From NCBI RefSeq assembly GCF_001310635.1, contig NZ_BAXR01000003.1:322938-386937 (forward strand): DNA of 64,000 bases, written 5' to 3'. The notes under the pieces are model-generated. The model searched no databases. It saw only the letters and a program-made list of their open reading frames with translations, and was not told the DNA's origin. Positions 46,984-59,900 of this stretch are shown here, one piece after another (within the stretch, counting starts at the first letter, position 1; every line of letters begins with the position of its first letter). Source of the stretch: Bacillus sp. JCM 19034 (GTDB lineage Bacteria; Bacillota; Bacilli; Bacillales; Bacillaceae_D). The position numbers and the translations under genes were made by a program.

Positions 46984-47448
46984 ATGTTTGAACTATTACT
47001 AGTTGTTAGTTTGTTAATGCATGGCTTTGTTATTTTCTGGATCATTATCTTAATTCAACGTATTCGCAATACAGAAAATCGAGTAGATGAAATGAATCAA
47101 TTAAAAAGCGAGATCGAGGATGTTTTAGTTGCATATACGACTGAAATGAAGGAAGAAAATGAGCGACTTATCCAAAGGTTACGAAAAAATAACGAACAAA
47201 CGGTAACGAAATTACAACAGAAAACTCCTCATACACCCCCTATTAAGCAACAGTCTGTAAACGAGATAGTGGAGCAATCACTTGAATATAAGCCACCTAT
47301 AGAACTTCCTGAACAAGAAACGTATGAGAAATCATATCATGCAAAGGTGTTAGAATTGTTTGATTTAGGACATTCTTATGAAGAGATTGCCAAAACGCTT
47401 GATATGGGAAAAGGGGAAGTGGAATTAATATTAAAATTTCGGCAATAA
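46984..47448 (+). CDS. swrB: SwrB-like membrane protein (DUF6115 type)
   Basis: SwrB of B. subtilis promotes assembly of the basal body and swarming. The 154-residue product has an N-terminal membrane helix (about 3-26, LLLVVSLLMHGFVIFWIII), a coiled coil (about 28-80), a Pro/Gln linker, and a C-terminal HTH-like segment (VLELFDLGHSYEEIAKTLDM, GKGEVELIL). This arrangement and the position before rpsB match swrB. Sequence identity could not be measured here. AAAGGAAAAG precedes the ATG. Confidence 0.75.
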   Translation: MFELLLVVSLLMHGFVIFWIIILIQRIRNTENRVDEMNQLKSEIEDVLVAYTTEMKEENERLIQRLRKNNEQTVTKLQQKTPHTPPIKQQSVNEIVEQSLEYKPPIELPEQETYEKSYHAKVLELFDLGHSYEEIAKTLDMGKGEVELILKFRQ

Positions 47449-47460
47449 CACTTTTCATGC

Positions 47461-47489
47461 TTGCGTCTGTTATACCAATATGGTATATT
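47461..47489 (+). promoter_or_regulatory. SigA promoter of rpsB
   Basis: TTGCGT (47461-47466) and TATATT (47484-47489) are separated by 17 bases, directly after the swrB-like stop codon. This allows rpsB transcription independent of the fla/che operon. Confidence 0.6.
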
Positions 47490-47511
47490 AATTTTCGGTG
47501 TTAATCACACA

Positions 47512-47569
47512 CGCTATTTGATTTATGAAATGGTGCTGAATTCAGTCTTTCATAAAAATGAAGATAGCG
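47512..47569 (+). ncRNA. Structured 5' leader of rpsB (candidate cis-regulatory RNA)
   Basis: Three nested pairings lie between the promoter and the rpsB ribosome-binding site: CGCTAT/ATAGCG (47512-47517, 47564-47569), TATGAAA/TTTCATA (47524-47530, 47548-47554) and the palindrome CTGAATTCAG (47536-47545). This would fold as one long stem with internal loops. Autogenous control by S2 is known in bacteria; a similar role here is inferred. Confidence 0.45.
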
Positions 47570-47606
47570 GAGGAGAAAAAAAACCAATATGAAGGAGGTG
47601 TTGGAT

Positions 47607-48341
47607 GTGGCAGTTATTTCCATGAAACAACTATTAGAAGCAGGTGTTCACTTCGGTCATCAGACTCGTCGTTGGAACCCTAAAATGGATCGCTACATCT
47701 TCACAGAAAGAAACGGAATTTACATTATTGATTTACAAAAGACGGTAAAGAAAGTAGAGGAAGCTTATCAGTTTGTACGTGATTTAGCAGCTGATGGTGG
47801 AAAAGTTCTTTTCGTTGGTACGAAAAAGCAAGCACAAGACTCGGTCAAAGAAGAAGCTGAGCGTTGTGGAATGTACTATATTAACCAACGTTGGTTAGGT
47901 GGTACTCTTACAAATTTTGAAACGATTCAAAAGCGTATTACTCGCCTGAAAAACCTTGAGAAAATGCAAGAAGACGGTACTTTTGATGTCCTTCCTAAGA
48001 AGGAAGTTATCCTTCTTAAAAAGGAAATGGATCGTCTAGAGAAGTTCTTAGGCGGTATTAAAGATATGCAAGACATTCCTGATGCATTGTTTGTTATTGA
48101 TCCTCGTAAAGAGCGTATTGCTATTGCGGAAGCTCACAAGTTAAACATCCCAATCGTATCAATTGTAGATACAAACTGTGATCCGGATGAGATTGATTAT
48201 GTGATTCCTGGTAATGATGACGCTATTCGTGCTGTTAAACTATTAACTGGTAAAATGGCAGACGCAGTAATTGAAGCAACTTCTGCTGAAGAAGACGTGG
48301 CTCTAGAGGAGCAAGAAGAGGAAGAAACAACAACAGCTTAA
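47607..48341 (+). CDS. rpsB: 30S ribosomal protein S2
   Basis: S2 joins the small subunit late in assembly. The 244-residue product begins [20 protein letters not shown], then [20 protein letters not shown], as in Bacillus. The conserved [19 protein letters not shown] and [19 protein letters not shown] follow, with an acidic tail. The start is GTG at 47607 with AGGAGG eight bases upstream. An ATG at 47589 precedes that ribosome-binding site and is rejected. Confidence 0.97.
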   Translation: MAVISMKQLLEAGVHFGHQTRRWNPKMDRYIFTERNGIYIIDLQKTVKKVEEAYQFVRDLAADGGKVLFVGTKKQAQDSVKEEAERCGMYYINQRWLGGTLTNFETIQKRITRLKNLEKMQEDGTFDVLPKKEVILLKKEMDRLEKFLGGIKDMQDIPDALFVIDPRKERIAIAEAHKLNIPIVSIVDTNCDPDEIDYVIPGNDDAIRAVKLLTGKMADAVIEATSAEEDVALEEQEEEETTTA

Positions 48342-48360
48342 TTGATGAACTCAGGTGGGG

Positions 48361-48392
48361 TGGTAAAGGGGATTACCCTTTACCACTTTTTT
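48361..48392 (+). terminator. Terminator between rpsB and tsf
   Basis: TGGTAAAGGG (48361-48370) and CCCTTTACCA (48376-48385) form a perfect 10-bp stem, followed by CTTTTTT. Confidence 0.85.
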
Positions 48393-48505
48393 GGAAGTGA
48401 GATCTGTTAGACTATACGATTTCTCACTAATTTTTTACTTTTTTTTTTAAAAGAAAGCTACAACTAGTGTTAAAATACATATATAGAATAAAGGAGGCGT
48501 TATTC

Positions 48506-49387
48506 ATGGCAGTAACTGCAAGTATGGTTAAAGAATTACGTGAAAAAACTGGTGCTGGAATGATGGATTGTAAAAAGGCATTAACAGAAACAGGTGGCGA
48601 TATGGAAAAGGCGGTTGACTTCCTTCGTGAAAAAGGAATTGCCAAAGCTGCTAAAAAGGCAGACCGTGTTGCTGCAGAAGGTTTAACGACTGTCAAGTCT
48701 AAAGGTAATAAGGCTGTCATCACTGAAGTGAACTCTGAAACAGATTTTGTCGCGAAAAATGAAAACTTCCAAAATTTAGTAAGTGAACTAGCTGATTTTA
48801 TCTTAGAAAATGAGCCTAAATCAGTAGAAGAGGCACTTAGCAAAGAGTATTCAGTAGGACAAACTGTTGAAGAGTACATTAATTCTTCTATTGCGAAGAT
48901 TGGTGAGAAAATTTCATTACGTCGCTTCGAGGTTGTCACGAAAGCTGATGGTGACACGTTTGGGGAATACTTACATATGGGTGGACGTATTGGGGTATTA
49001 ACGATTTTAGAAGGAACATCTGATGGCGAACTAGCAAAGGATATTGCGATGCATATTGCTGCGATTAATCCGAAGTATGTTTCTCGAGATCAAGTAGCTC
49101 AAGATGAAGTTGAACGTGAGCGTGAAGTATTAAAGCAGCAAGCACTTAATGAAGGAAAGCCTGAAAACATCGTTGAGAAAATGGTTGAAGGCCGCTTAGG
49201 TAAATTCTTCGAGCAAGTGTGCCTAAATGATCAGCCTTTTGTAAAAGATGGAGATCAAAAAGTTGGTAAATATGTAAAATCAAAAGGTGCTGAAGTAAAA
49301 GCCTTCGTTCGATATGAAGTCGGAGAAGGAATCGAAAAGCGTGAAGATAACTTCGCTGAGGAAGTTATGTCTCAAGTGAAAAAATAA
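48506..49387 (+). CDS. tsf: Elongation factor Ts
   Basis: EF-Ts recycles EF-Tu by exchanging GDP for GTP. The 293-residue product has the UBA-like N-terminus ([20 protein letters not shown]) and the core [10 protein letters not shown] motif that contacts EF-Tu, followed by [25 protein letters not shown] precedes the ATG at 48506. An in-frame ATG at 48467 lies before this site and is rejected. A terminator on each side suggests its own transcript with read-through from rpsB. Confidence 0.97.
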   Translation: MAVTASMVKELREKTGAGMMDCKKALTETGGDMEKAVDFLREKGIAKAAKKADRVAAEGLTTVKSKGNKAVITEVNSETDFVAKNENFQNLVSELADFILENEPKSVEEALSKEYSVGQTVEEYINSSIAKIGEKISLRRFEVVTKADGDTFGEYLHMGGRIGVLTILEGTSDGELAKDIAMHIAAINPKYVSRDQVAQDEVEREREVLKQQALNEGKPENIVEKMVEGRLGKFFEQVCLNDQPFVKDGDQKVGKYVKSKGAEVKAFVRYEVGEGIEKREDNFAEEVMSQVKK

Positions 49388-49393
49388 TGAGTA

Positions 49394-49420
49394 GAGGGAC
49401 ACGTAAGTGTGTCCCTTTTT
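49394..49420 (+). terminator. tsf terminator
   Basis: GGGACAC (49396-49402) and GTGTCCC (49409-49415) form a perfect 7-bp stem, followed by TTTTT. Confidence 0.8.
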
Positions 49421-49449
49421 CACAAGAAGATAGGAAAACTTCAGGTTAA

Positions 49450-50179
<730 letters not shown>

Positions 50180-50180
<1 letters not shown>

Positions 50181-50738
50181 TGTCGAAAGAAATTATTAAT
50201 GACGCGAAATCGCGAATGGAAAAAGCAGTTGAAGCCTTAAATCGTGACTTGGCAAAACTACGTGCTGGACGAGCAAACCCAGCTTTATTAGATCGTGTTA
50301 CTGTTGAATATTATGGAGCGGAAACACCATTAAATCAACTTGCAACCATTTCTGTTCCAGAAGCACGTTTACTAACGATTCAACCATTTGATAAATCTTC
50401 AATCGGTGATATTGAACGTGCCATTTTAAAATCCGAGCTTGGATTAACACCAGCTAATGATGGAGCAGTGATCCGTATCACCATCCCTCCATTAACTGAG
50501 GAGAGACGTAAAGAACTGGTTAAAAATTGTAAAAAAATCAGCTGAAGAGGCGAAAGTCGCTGTTCGTAATGTAAGGCGAGATGCTAACGACTCATTAAAG
50601 AAAGATCAAAAAGAAGGCGACTTAACTGAAGATGATTTACGTCGCTATACAGAAGAAGTTCAAAAGCTAACAGACAACTATATTGCTAAAGTAGATGATG
50701 TTGCTGACAACAAAGAAAAAGAAATCATGGAAGTGTAA
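50180..50738 (+). CDS. frr: Ribosome recycling factor, frameshifted
   Basis: RRF splits the post-termination ribosome together with EF-G. The N-terminal part is typical ([55 protein letters not shown]). An extra A in the run 50522-50526 shifts the frame. Removing one A restores [19 protein letters not shown] and the end [18 protein letters not shown] to a stop at 50738. The corrected length of 185 residues matches the family. This is the only insertion among the indels in the window. Confidence 0.95.
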
Positions 50739-50767
50739 GTATGTTCCATGTAAAATAGAGATTAGAG

Positions 50768-50793
50768 ACCCTCTTTTTTTATAGGGGGTTTTT
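50768..50793 (+). terminator. frr terminator
   Basis: ACCCTC (50768-50773) pairs with GGGGGT (50784-50789) using one G-T pair, followed by TTTT. It ends the pyrH-frr unit. Confidence 0.6.
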
Positions 50794-50881
50794 CCACTTT
50801 TCATTCTGTACATTTCTGAAAGTAAAGTGTACAGTAATGTAAGATGTTGAACCTGCTGTAACTAGATGGAGGGCGCTTAAC

Positions 50882-51646
50882 ATGCTTGAGAAATTAACAA
50901 AATGGAAACAAAGTCGTGAACTTGATGCTAAGGAAGAAAAAATAGGCTCTAACATTCCTAAGCATATTGCAATTATTATGGATGGAAATGGCCGTTGGGC
51001 TAAAAATAGGGGATTACCACGAATTGCCGGGCACCGCGAAGGTATGAAGGTAATTAATAAAGTTGTTCGCAAAGCAAATGAATTAGGTGTTGAGGTTCTT
51101 ACATTATACGCATTTTCAACTGAAAATTGGAAACGTCCTAAAACGGAAGTTGATTTCTTAATGAAGCTCCCAGAACGTTTTTTAGGTACGGAGCTACCAC
51201 AACTAATTAAAGAAAATGTGAAAGTGCGTTTAATGGGTAGTATTGAGGATTTACCTGAACATACGAAAAGAGCCGTCAATAAAGCCGTTGAACAAACGTC
51301 AAACAACACGGGGCTTATCTTAAACTTTGCATTAAATTATGGAAGTAGATACGAAATCGTACATGCCGTCAAGAGAATTTCCGAACAAGTAGAGCAAGGA
51401 ATGATTAAGTCAAATGAAATAAGTGAACAATTAATCAATGACTACTTAATGACAACGGAATTACGTGATCCCGATTTGCTTATCCGTACGAGTGGAGAGA
51501 TCCGACTAAGTAATTTTATGCTCTGGCAAGTGGCTTATAGTGAGTTTTGGTTCACAGATGTACTTTGGCCCGACTTCAGTGAACATCATTTACTTGAAGC
51601 GATTTTCGTCTATCAGAAGCGTGCACGAAGATATGGCGGTGTATAG
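50882..51646 (+). CDS. uppS: Undecaprenyl diphosphate synthase
   Basis: UppS makes the C55 lipid carrier for cell-wall synthesis from farnesyl diphosphate and IPP. The 254-residue product has the catalytic Asp motif IIMDGNGRWAKNRGLPRIAG, YAFSTENWKRP, and the C-terminal DLLIRTSGEIRLSNFMLWQ and EFWFTDVLWPDF. GGAGGG precedes the ATG. cdsA follows after 14 bases, as in Bacillus. Confidence 0.96.
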   Translation: MLEKLTKWKQSRELDAKEEKIGSNIPKHIAIIMDGNGRWAKNRGLPRIAGHREGMKVINKVVRKANELGVEVLTLYAFSTENWKRPKTEVDFLMKLPERFLGTELPQLIKENVKVRLMGSIEDLPEHTKRAVNKAVEQTSNNTGLILNFALNYGSRYEIVHAVKRISEQVEQGMIKSNEISEQLINDYLMTTELRDPDLLIRTSGEIRLSNFMLWQVAYSEFWFTDVLWPDFSEHHLLEAIFVYQKRARRYGGV

Positions 51647-51660
51647 AAAGGAGAAAGAAT

Positions 51661-52458
51661 TTGAAGCAGCGAATTATTACAGGAATAATTGGTGGAGTAA
51701 TATTTATAAGTTTTGTTATCGTTGGAGGATGGCTCTTTTCTCTTTTTATAACCATTGTCGCTTCTATAGCCATTTTCGAATTATTAAAAATGAAAAAAAT
51801 ATCACCCATTTCTTTAATGGGATTTGTCAGCCTGTTATCCATGTGGCTACTGCTTGTACCTACTGCATGGTATGATCAAGTCATTCCTTTTTCATTCTCA
51901 AAAGTTGAAATATTTCTTTTTTTAATATTAGCATTACTCATGTTTACGGTTATTACTAAGAATACCTTTACCTTTGATGAGGTTGGTTTTGTCATTTTAT
52001 CGTCAGTGTACGTTGGATTTGGTTTCCATTACCTTATTGTAACAAGGGAATTACCTGAGATTGGAATGATATTAGTATTCTTTGTTTTATTAATAATATG
52101 GACTACTGACTCTGTTGCTTATTTCGTTGGTCGTTCATTAGGCAAACATAAGTTGTGGCCGGATATAAGTCCTAAAAAAACGATTGAAGGATCCATTGGT
52201 GGTGTCGTAGGTGCAATCGTTATAGGGACAATCTTTTACGTTTTTTATCCGATCTTTCCCAATTACGTTATAACAATTATTATTATTTTAATTACTTCTA
52301 TATTTGGCCAATTAGGAGATTTAGTAGAATCTGCATTAAAGCGCCATTATGCTGTAAAGGATTCAGGGAATGTCTTACCTGGCCATGGTGGCATATTAGA
52401 TCGGTTTGATAGTTTAATCTATGTTATGCCAATTTTACATTTGCTTTTGCTTATATAA
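51661..52458 (+). CDS. cdsA: Phosphatidate cytidylyltransferase
   Basis: CdsA makes CDP-diacylglycerol for phospholipid synthesis. The 265-residue membrane protein has about eight hydrophobic segments and the C-terminal signature with DSVAYFVGRSLGKHKLWPDI, SPKKTIEGSIGG, GQLGDLVESALKRHYAVKDS and LPGHGGILDRFDSL, which holds the metal-binding residues. The start is TTG with AAAGGAG upstream. Confidence 0.95.
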   Translation: MKQRIITGIIGGVIFISFVIVGGWLFSLFITIVASIAIFELLKMKKISPISLMGFVSLLSMWLLLVPTAWYDQVIPFSFSKVEIFLFLILALLMFTVITKNTFTFDEVGFVILSSVYVGFGFHYLIVTRELPEIGMILVFFVLLIIWTTDSVAYFVGRSLGKHKLWPDISPKKTIEGSIGGVVGAIVIGTIFYVFYPIFPNYVITIIIILITSIFGQLGDLVESALKRHYAVKDSGNVLPGHGGILDRFDSLIYVMPILHLLLLI

Positions 52459-52509
52459 ACTTTAGGCGAAGAAAAGTCAGGATTATTATAAATTGTGTAG
52501 GTGAATAGA

Positions 52510-53658
52510 TTGAAGCATATTAGTTTATTAGGTGCTACAGGCTCGATTGGCACACAAACATTAGATGTGATTAGACAATATCCTGAGCAATTTTCTCTAG
52601 TTTCAATGTCCGCTGGGCGTAATATTGATTTAGCTATTAAGCAAATCAATGAATTTCAACCATCAGTCGTTTCAGTTATGTCAAAGGTTGAACATGATCA
52701 GCTAAGGAACAATATTCCAGCCGGGATAAAAGTTGTATGGGGAAATGAAGGACTTGTTGAAGTAGCAACAAACCCAAAAGCAAACATAGTAGTAAATGCA
52801 GTGATAGGGAGCGTCGGTTTAGGTCCTACATTAGCTGCGATACGTGAGGGCAAATCGATTGCAATTGCTAATAAGGAAACGCTCGTAACAGCAGGACATA
52901 TTGTCACGAATGAAGCGAAACGTGCAAATGTACCATTGCTTCCGGTTGACAGCGAGCATTCGGCTATCTTTCAAGCTCTACAAGGTCAAAATATACTTGA
53001 AGTCGATAAATTAATTTTAACAGCTTCTGGAGGAAGCTTCCGAGATCGCTCGCGTTTAGACTTGCAAAATGTAACAGTTGATGAAGCATTGAAGCATCCA
53101 AATTGGTCTATGGGTGCTAAAATCACGATCGATTCAGCGACGATGATGAATAAAGGCTTAGAAATTATTGAAGCACATTGGTTATTTGATATACCATATG
53201 AAAAAATAGATGTGTTATTACATAAAGAAAGTATTATTCATTCAATGGTTGAATACATTGATGGAAGTGTTATTGCTCAGTTGGGAACACCAGATATGCG
53301 AGTACCCATTCAGTATGCACTTACGTATCCACACCGCCTATCAAATAAAGCAAACGACCGATTAAAGTTATCTGAAATCGGACAACTACATTTTAAGGAG
53401 CTGGATGTTGACCGATATCGATGTGTAGCTTTTGCTTATGAGGCTGGTCGGATAGGTGGAACGATGCCTACAGTATTAAATGCAGCAAATGAAGTGGCTG
53501 TTTCTTATTTTCTGCAAAATCGTTTGTCTTTTCTTGAGATTGAATCGGTTATAGAACAAGCGATGGCTCAACACAATCCAACACAAAATCCTTCACTTGA
53601 AGAAATTGTTGCTGTTGATTTAGAAACTCGTCAAATTATCCACTCATTAATTAAATAA
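52510..53658 (+). CDS. dxr: 1-deoxy-D-xylulose-5-phosphate reductoisomerase
   Basis: Dxr makes MEP in the non-mevalonate isoprenoid pathway, supplying IPP for UppS. The 382-residue product has the NADPH-binding [36 protein letters not shown] (metal ligands) and the [14 protein letters not shown] loop, then [20 protein letters not shown]. The TTG at 52510 ([12 protein letters not shown]) matches family N-termini and has AGGTGAAT upstream. A GTG at 52501 overlaps that ribosome-binding site. Confidence 0.95.
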   Translation: MKHISLLGATGSIGTQTLDVIRQYPEQFSLVSMSAGRNIDLAIKQINEFQPSVVSVMSKVEHDQLRNNIPAGIKVVWGNEGLVEVATNPKANIVVNAVIGSVGLGPTLAAIREGKSIAIANKETLVTAGHIVTNEAKRANVPLLPVDSEHSAIFQALQGQNILEVDKLILTASGGSFRDRSRLDLQNVTVDEALKHPNWSMGAKITIDSATMMNKGLEIIEAHWLFDIPYEKIDVLLHKESIIHSMVEYIDGSVIAQLGTPDMRVPIQYALTYPHRLSNKANDRLKLSEIGQLHFKELDVDRYRCVAFAYEAGRIGGTMPTVLNAANEVAVSYFLQNRLSFLEIESVIEQAMAQHNPTQNPSLEEIVAVDLETRQIIHSLIK

Positions 53659-53677
53659 GAAAGGTGGACGTTACTAG

Positions 53678-54943
53678 ATGCAATCAATTCAAACCATTTT
53701 AGCGGTTGTTGTTATTTTCGGACTTCTTGTATCAATTCATGAATGGGGTCATCTTTATTTTGCGAAACGGGCAGGGATCCTTTGTCGAGAATTTGCGATT
53801 GGCTTTGGTCCGAAAATTTATTCTTTCAAGAAAAATGAAACAGTTTATACGATCCGTCTACTGCCGCTTGGTGGATTTGTTCGTATGGCTGGTGAAGACC
53901 CCGAGATGATTAATATAAAACCAGGTTATGAAATTGGTTTAGTATTTAACGAAATGAATAAAGTTTCGCGAATCATCATTAACAATAAATCTAAGCATCC
54001 TGAAGCTCATGTTGTCCAAGTCGAACGAATTGATCTTGAAAAGGAGTTATTTATTGAAGCCTACAATCAAGACGGTGAATTAATTCGATATGAAATCGAT
54101 GATAGAGCGCATTTTATCCAGGACGAAGAAGCAACACAAATAGCACCATGGAATCGTCAATTTGGATCAAAATCAGTAGGACAACGGGCTATGGCTATCT
54201 TTGCTGGACCATTAATGAACTTTGTTCTAGCAATCGTTATTTTAATTGCTTATGCTTTAATGCAAGGTATGCCTGTTGATGAAGCAAGAATAGGTGATGT
54301 AACGGAAGATGGTGTCGCACTATCAGCAGGGCTGCAAAAAGACGATGTTGTTTTATCAATAAATAATCAACCATTGTCGACATGGGAAGAGATGACATCT
54401 CTCATTCAGCAACATCCGAACGAAGAACTTATATTTGAGATTGAGCGTGACGGTCAGACATTGGCGATTCCCGTCGTACCAGAAGCAAGAGAAGGCCAGT
54501 TTGGTGAAGAAGAAGGATTTGTTGGAATTCGAGGTCCAACGGAATTTTCTTTAATAGGTGCTGTACAATTTGGATTTACTCAAACATATTTATTTGCTTC
54601 AATGATATTTGAAGTGTTAGGGATGCTATTTACAGGTGAGTTTAAATTAGATTATGTTTCGGGGCCAGTCGGTATCTACAACTATACAGGAGAGGCTGCC
54701 GCGATGGGGATTTATGTTTTAATGCATTGGACTGCAGCCTTAAGTGTAAACTTAGGCATCATTAACTTATTGCCGCTGCCAGCCATGGATGGTGGACGTT
54801 TAACTTTCATTGGTTTAGAGGCTTTAAGAGGAAAACCAATTGATCCACATAAGGAAGGCTTTGTGCATTTTATCGGTTTTGTTTTGTTAATGCTGTTAGT
54901 TATTGTTGTAACTTGGAATGATATAACGACCTTTTTTATGTAG
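53678..54943 (+). CDS. rasP: Intramembrane site-2 zinc metalloprotease RasP (RseP)
   Basis: RasP cleaves anti-sigma factors and leftover signal peptides within the membrane. The 421-residue product has HEWGH near the N-terminus, the metalloprotease motif in the first membrane helix. A PDZ domain lies at about 195-270 ([20 protein letters not shown]). The C-terminal [13 protein letters not shown] supplies the third zinc ligand. The length matches B. subtilis RasP. GAAAGGTGG precedes the ATG. Confidence 0.95.
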   Translation: MQSIQTILAVVVIFGLLVSIHEWGHLYFAKRAGILCREFAIGFGPKIYSFKKNETVYTIRLLPLGGFVRMAGEDPEMINIKPGYEIGLVFNEMNKVSRIIINNKSKHPEAHVVQVERIDLEKELFIEAYNQDGELIRYEIDDRAHFIQDEEATQIAPWNRQFGSKSVGQRAMAIFAGPLMNFVLAIVILIAYALMQGMPVDEARIGDVTEDGVALSAGLQKDDVVLSINNQPLSTWEEMTSLIQQHPNEELIFEIERDGQTLAIPVVPEAREGQFGEEEGFVGIRGPTEFSLIGAVQFGFTQTYLFASMIFEVLGMLFTGEFKLDYVSGPVGIYNYTGEAAAMGIYVLMHWTAALSVNLGIINLLPLPAMDGGRLTFIGLEALRGKPIDPHKEGFVHFIGFVLLMLLVIVVTWNDITTFFM

Positions 54944-55082
54944 AAGTAAGAAGACTACATTCTGACATCGTTTGATTAGACTATTATTAGAGCTTTATAG
55001 AAGAAGCTTGGCTCAATCTAGCTCAAAATCAACGACGTTTTACTTAACAAACTCAGTAATGATATAGAAAGGAATATGTAGG

Positions 55083-56791
<1,709 letters not shown>

Positions 56792-56812
56792 ATTTTAATG
56801 GCAATGCCGTCT

Positions 56813-56852
56813 AAAGCCCTGCTATAATGACATCTTATAGCAGGGCTTTGTT
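56813..56852 (+). terminator. proS terminator
   Basis: AAAGCCCTGCTATAA (56813-56827) and TTATAGCAGGGCTTT (56835-56849) form a perfect 15-bp stem with a 7-nt loop. The tail is G followed by TT, so it is only weakly T-rich. Confidence 0.75.
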
Positions 56853-56924
56853 AAATTTACGAATAGACTTTCTTAATTGAAATAGCTTCTGTATACACCA
56901 TTTAAGAAAAGCAAGGAGGGGGAA

Positions 56925-59900
56925 ATGGTGCCTGACGAACAGCTGCGCAAAGAAAGATTACAATTATTATTACAACAAATCCAGTTACCAAAACAGATCG
57001 TTGAACAGCATTTTGCGGAAGGCCTAATTCGTAAACTGCAAATTGACAAACAGAAACGATCCTGGCATTTTCAAATAGAGCTTAAGACGATTGTACCCTC
57101 AGCGGTGTACGAGCTGTTTTCAGTTCATTTAAAGCAAGCATTTGAACATATTGCAAAGGTTCAATTTACGTTTATTTATGAACAAAAGTCCTTATCTGCT
57201 GATGAATGGCAGGATTATTGGCCTATTATCGTAACAAAACTTCAATCAATCTCAGATGGTATTCGTCAATTACTATCTAAGCAAGTTCCGAAATATGATG
57301 GTCGACGTCTGATCATAAATGTTCGTAATGAGACTGAAGCTGTGGCATTAAAACGTAAAGTAACGGAATCGTTACAAAATACTTTAATAGAATTGAGTCT
57401 ACCTAATGTACAACTAGATACGAATATTCAAGAGTCAAAGCAAGAGTATGAGCAATTTGTAGAAAATCGCAAAAAAGAAGATCAATCGAAAGTGGTTGAA
57501 GCGATTTTAGAGAAGAAGAAGCAAGAGGAACAAGCTGAAAAGAAAGTAAATGATAAAAACCTTGTTATTGGTTATCCAATTAAAGATGAGCCAGTCATGC
57601 TCGAATCAATACAAGACGAGGAACGAAGAATAACCGTTCAAGGTTATGTATTTGCTTCGGAAACAAGGGAGCTTCGTAGTGGCCGAACATTATTAACGTT
57701 TAAAATTACTGATTATACAGATTCAATCCTAGTAAAAATGTTTTCTCGTGATAAAGAAGATGTCCCAATGTTACAAGCAATCAAAAAAGGTATGTGGGTG
57801 AAAGTACGTGGTGGCGTACAAAATGATACGTTTGTACGTGATCTCGTCATGATCGGAAATGATGTTAATCAAATTACGCCGAAAGAAAGACAAGACACAG
57901 CTACTGAAGAAGAAAAGCGTGTCGAACTGCATCTTCATACGACGATGAGTCAAATGGACGGTATTGTTTCAGCAGGTCGCTATATCGAGCAAGCGGCAAA
58001 ATGGGGACATAAAGCAATTGCAATTACGGATCACGGCGTTGTCCAAGCTTTTCCTGAAGCCTATTCAGCAGGTAAAAAGAACGGCGTTAAAGTATTATTT
58101 GGAATTGAAGCGAATTTAGTCGATGATGGCGTCCCAATTGCCTATAATGAGGCTGATCGCAATTTGATTGAAGATGAATTCGTTGTATTTGATGTAGAGA
58201 CGACGGGCTTATCAGCTGTTTACAACACAATAATTGAATTAGCTGCCGTAAAAATTAAAGATGGAGAAATCGTTGACCGATTTGAGTCTTTTGCTGATCC
58301 ACATGAACCACTTTCTAATACAATAATTGAATTAACAGGTATCACCGATGATATGGTAAAAGGTCAACCAGAAGTCGACGAAGTGTTAAGGAATTTTAAG
58401 GAGTTTGTAGGTGATGCGATATTAGTTGCCCATAATGCTAGCTTTGATATGGGTTTTTAAATGTAGGGTATCAAAAAATGGGCTTAGGAGAAGTACCGAA
58501 TCCTGTCATTGATACGTTAGAATTAGGGCGTTTTTTATATCCTGAATTAAAAAATCACCGTTTAAATACTTTATGTAAAAGGTTTGATATCGAATTAGTA
58601 AGTCACCATCGTGCTATTTATGACGCTGAGGCAACAGGCTATTTATTATGGAAAATGATTAAGGATGCTTTTGAGAGGAACATAAAGCATCATCGTCAAT
58701 TAAATGATCATATGGGGCAAGGAAATGTGCATCGACAAAGACCGTTTCATTGTACGATTTTAGCGCAAACACAAGAGGGGCTGAAAAATTTATACCGTCT
58801 CGTATCAATGTCACACGTTGATTATTTCTTCCGGACACCTAGAATTCCTAGATCCCTGCTGAAAAAGTTAAGAAATGGCTTATTGATTGGTTCTGCTTGT
58901 GATAAAGGAGAAGTTTTTGAAGGGATGATGCAAAAATCTCCGCAAGAAGTTGAGGAGATAGCTCATTTTTATGATTATTTAGAAATTCAGCCGTTATCGA
59001 ACTATGCTCATCTAATCGAAAAGGAGCTAGTTAAAAACGACTCTTCTTTAAAAGAGATTGTCACAAATATTGTCAAGCTCGGTGAAAAATTAAATAAGCC
59101 AGTTGTTGCAACTGGAAATGTCCATTATCTTGAGGAAAGAGACTATATTCATCGTAAAATTCTAATCACATCACAAGGTGGGGCTAACCCTTTAAATAAA
59201 CAAACACTTCCGCCAGTTCATTTCCGAACAACAAATGAAATGCTAGAAGAGTTCAGGTTTCTTGGCGAGAATATGGCAAAGAAAGTCGTTGTCGAATCAA
59301 CGCAACATATTGCTGATTTAGTGGATGATATCCAACCGATTCCAGATGATTTGTATACACCGAAGATTGAAGGTGCAGATCAGGAAATCCGTGATATGAG
59401 TTATAATCGTGCTCGTAGTATTTACGGAGAGCAATTACCCGAGTTAGTCGAAGCTAGACTTGAAAAAGAACTAAAAAGTATAATCGGTCATGGATTCGCC
59501 GTTATATATTTAATTTCACAAAAACTTGTTAAGAAATCACTAAATGATGGCTATCTCGTTGGATCGCGTGGGTCTGTCGGTTCCTCTTTTGTAGCGACGA
59601 TGACCGAAATTACGGAAGTAAATCCTTTGCCTCCTCATTATGTGTGTCCTAAATGTCATCACTCTCACTTCTTTGATGATGGATCTGTCGGCTCCGGTTT
59701 TGATTTGCCTGATAAAGATTGTCCAGAGTGTGGAACAGCTTATGTTAAAGATGGACAAGATATACCTTTTGAAACATTTTTAGGTTTTAAAGGAGATAAA
59801 GTACCAGATATTGATTTAAACTTTTCAGGTGAATATCAGCCCCGTGCACACCATTACACGAAAGAGTTGTTTGGTGAAGAATATGTCTATCGTGCTGGAA

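Noticed and set aside
48427..48957. 176-codon minus-strand ORF
   Set aside because: It lies antisense to tsf and its upstream region, with Ser/Ala-rich composition typical of a shadow frame. It has no ribosome-binding site and no recognisable domain.
54944..55082. Possible T-box leader of proS
   Set aside because: The gap is only 139 bases and shows neither a T-box consensus nor a terminator/antiterminator pair.
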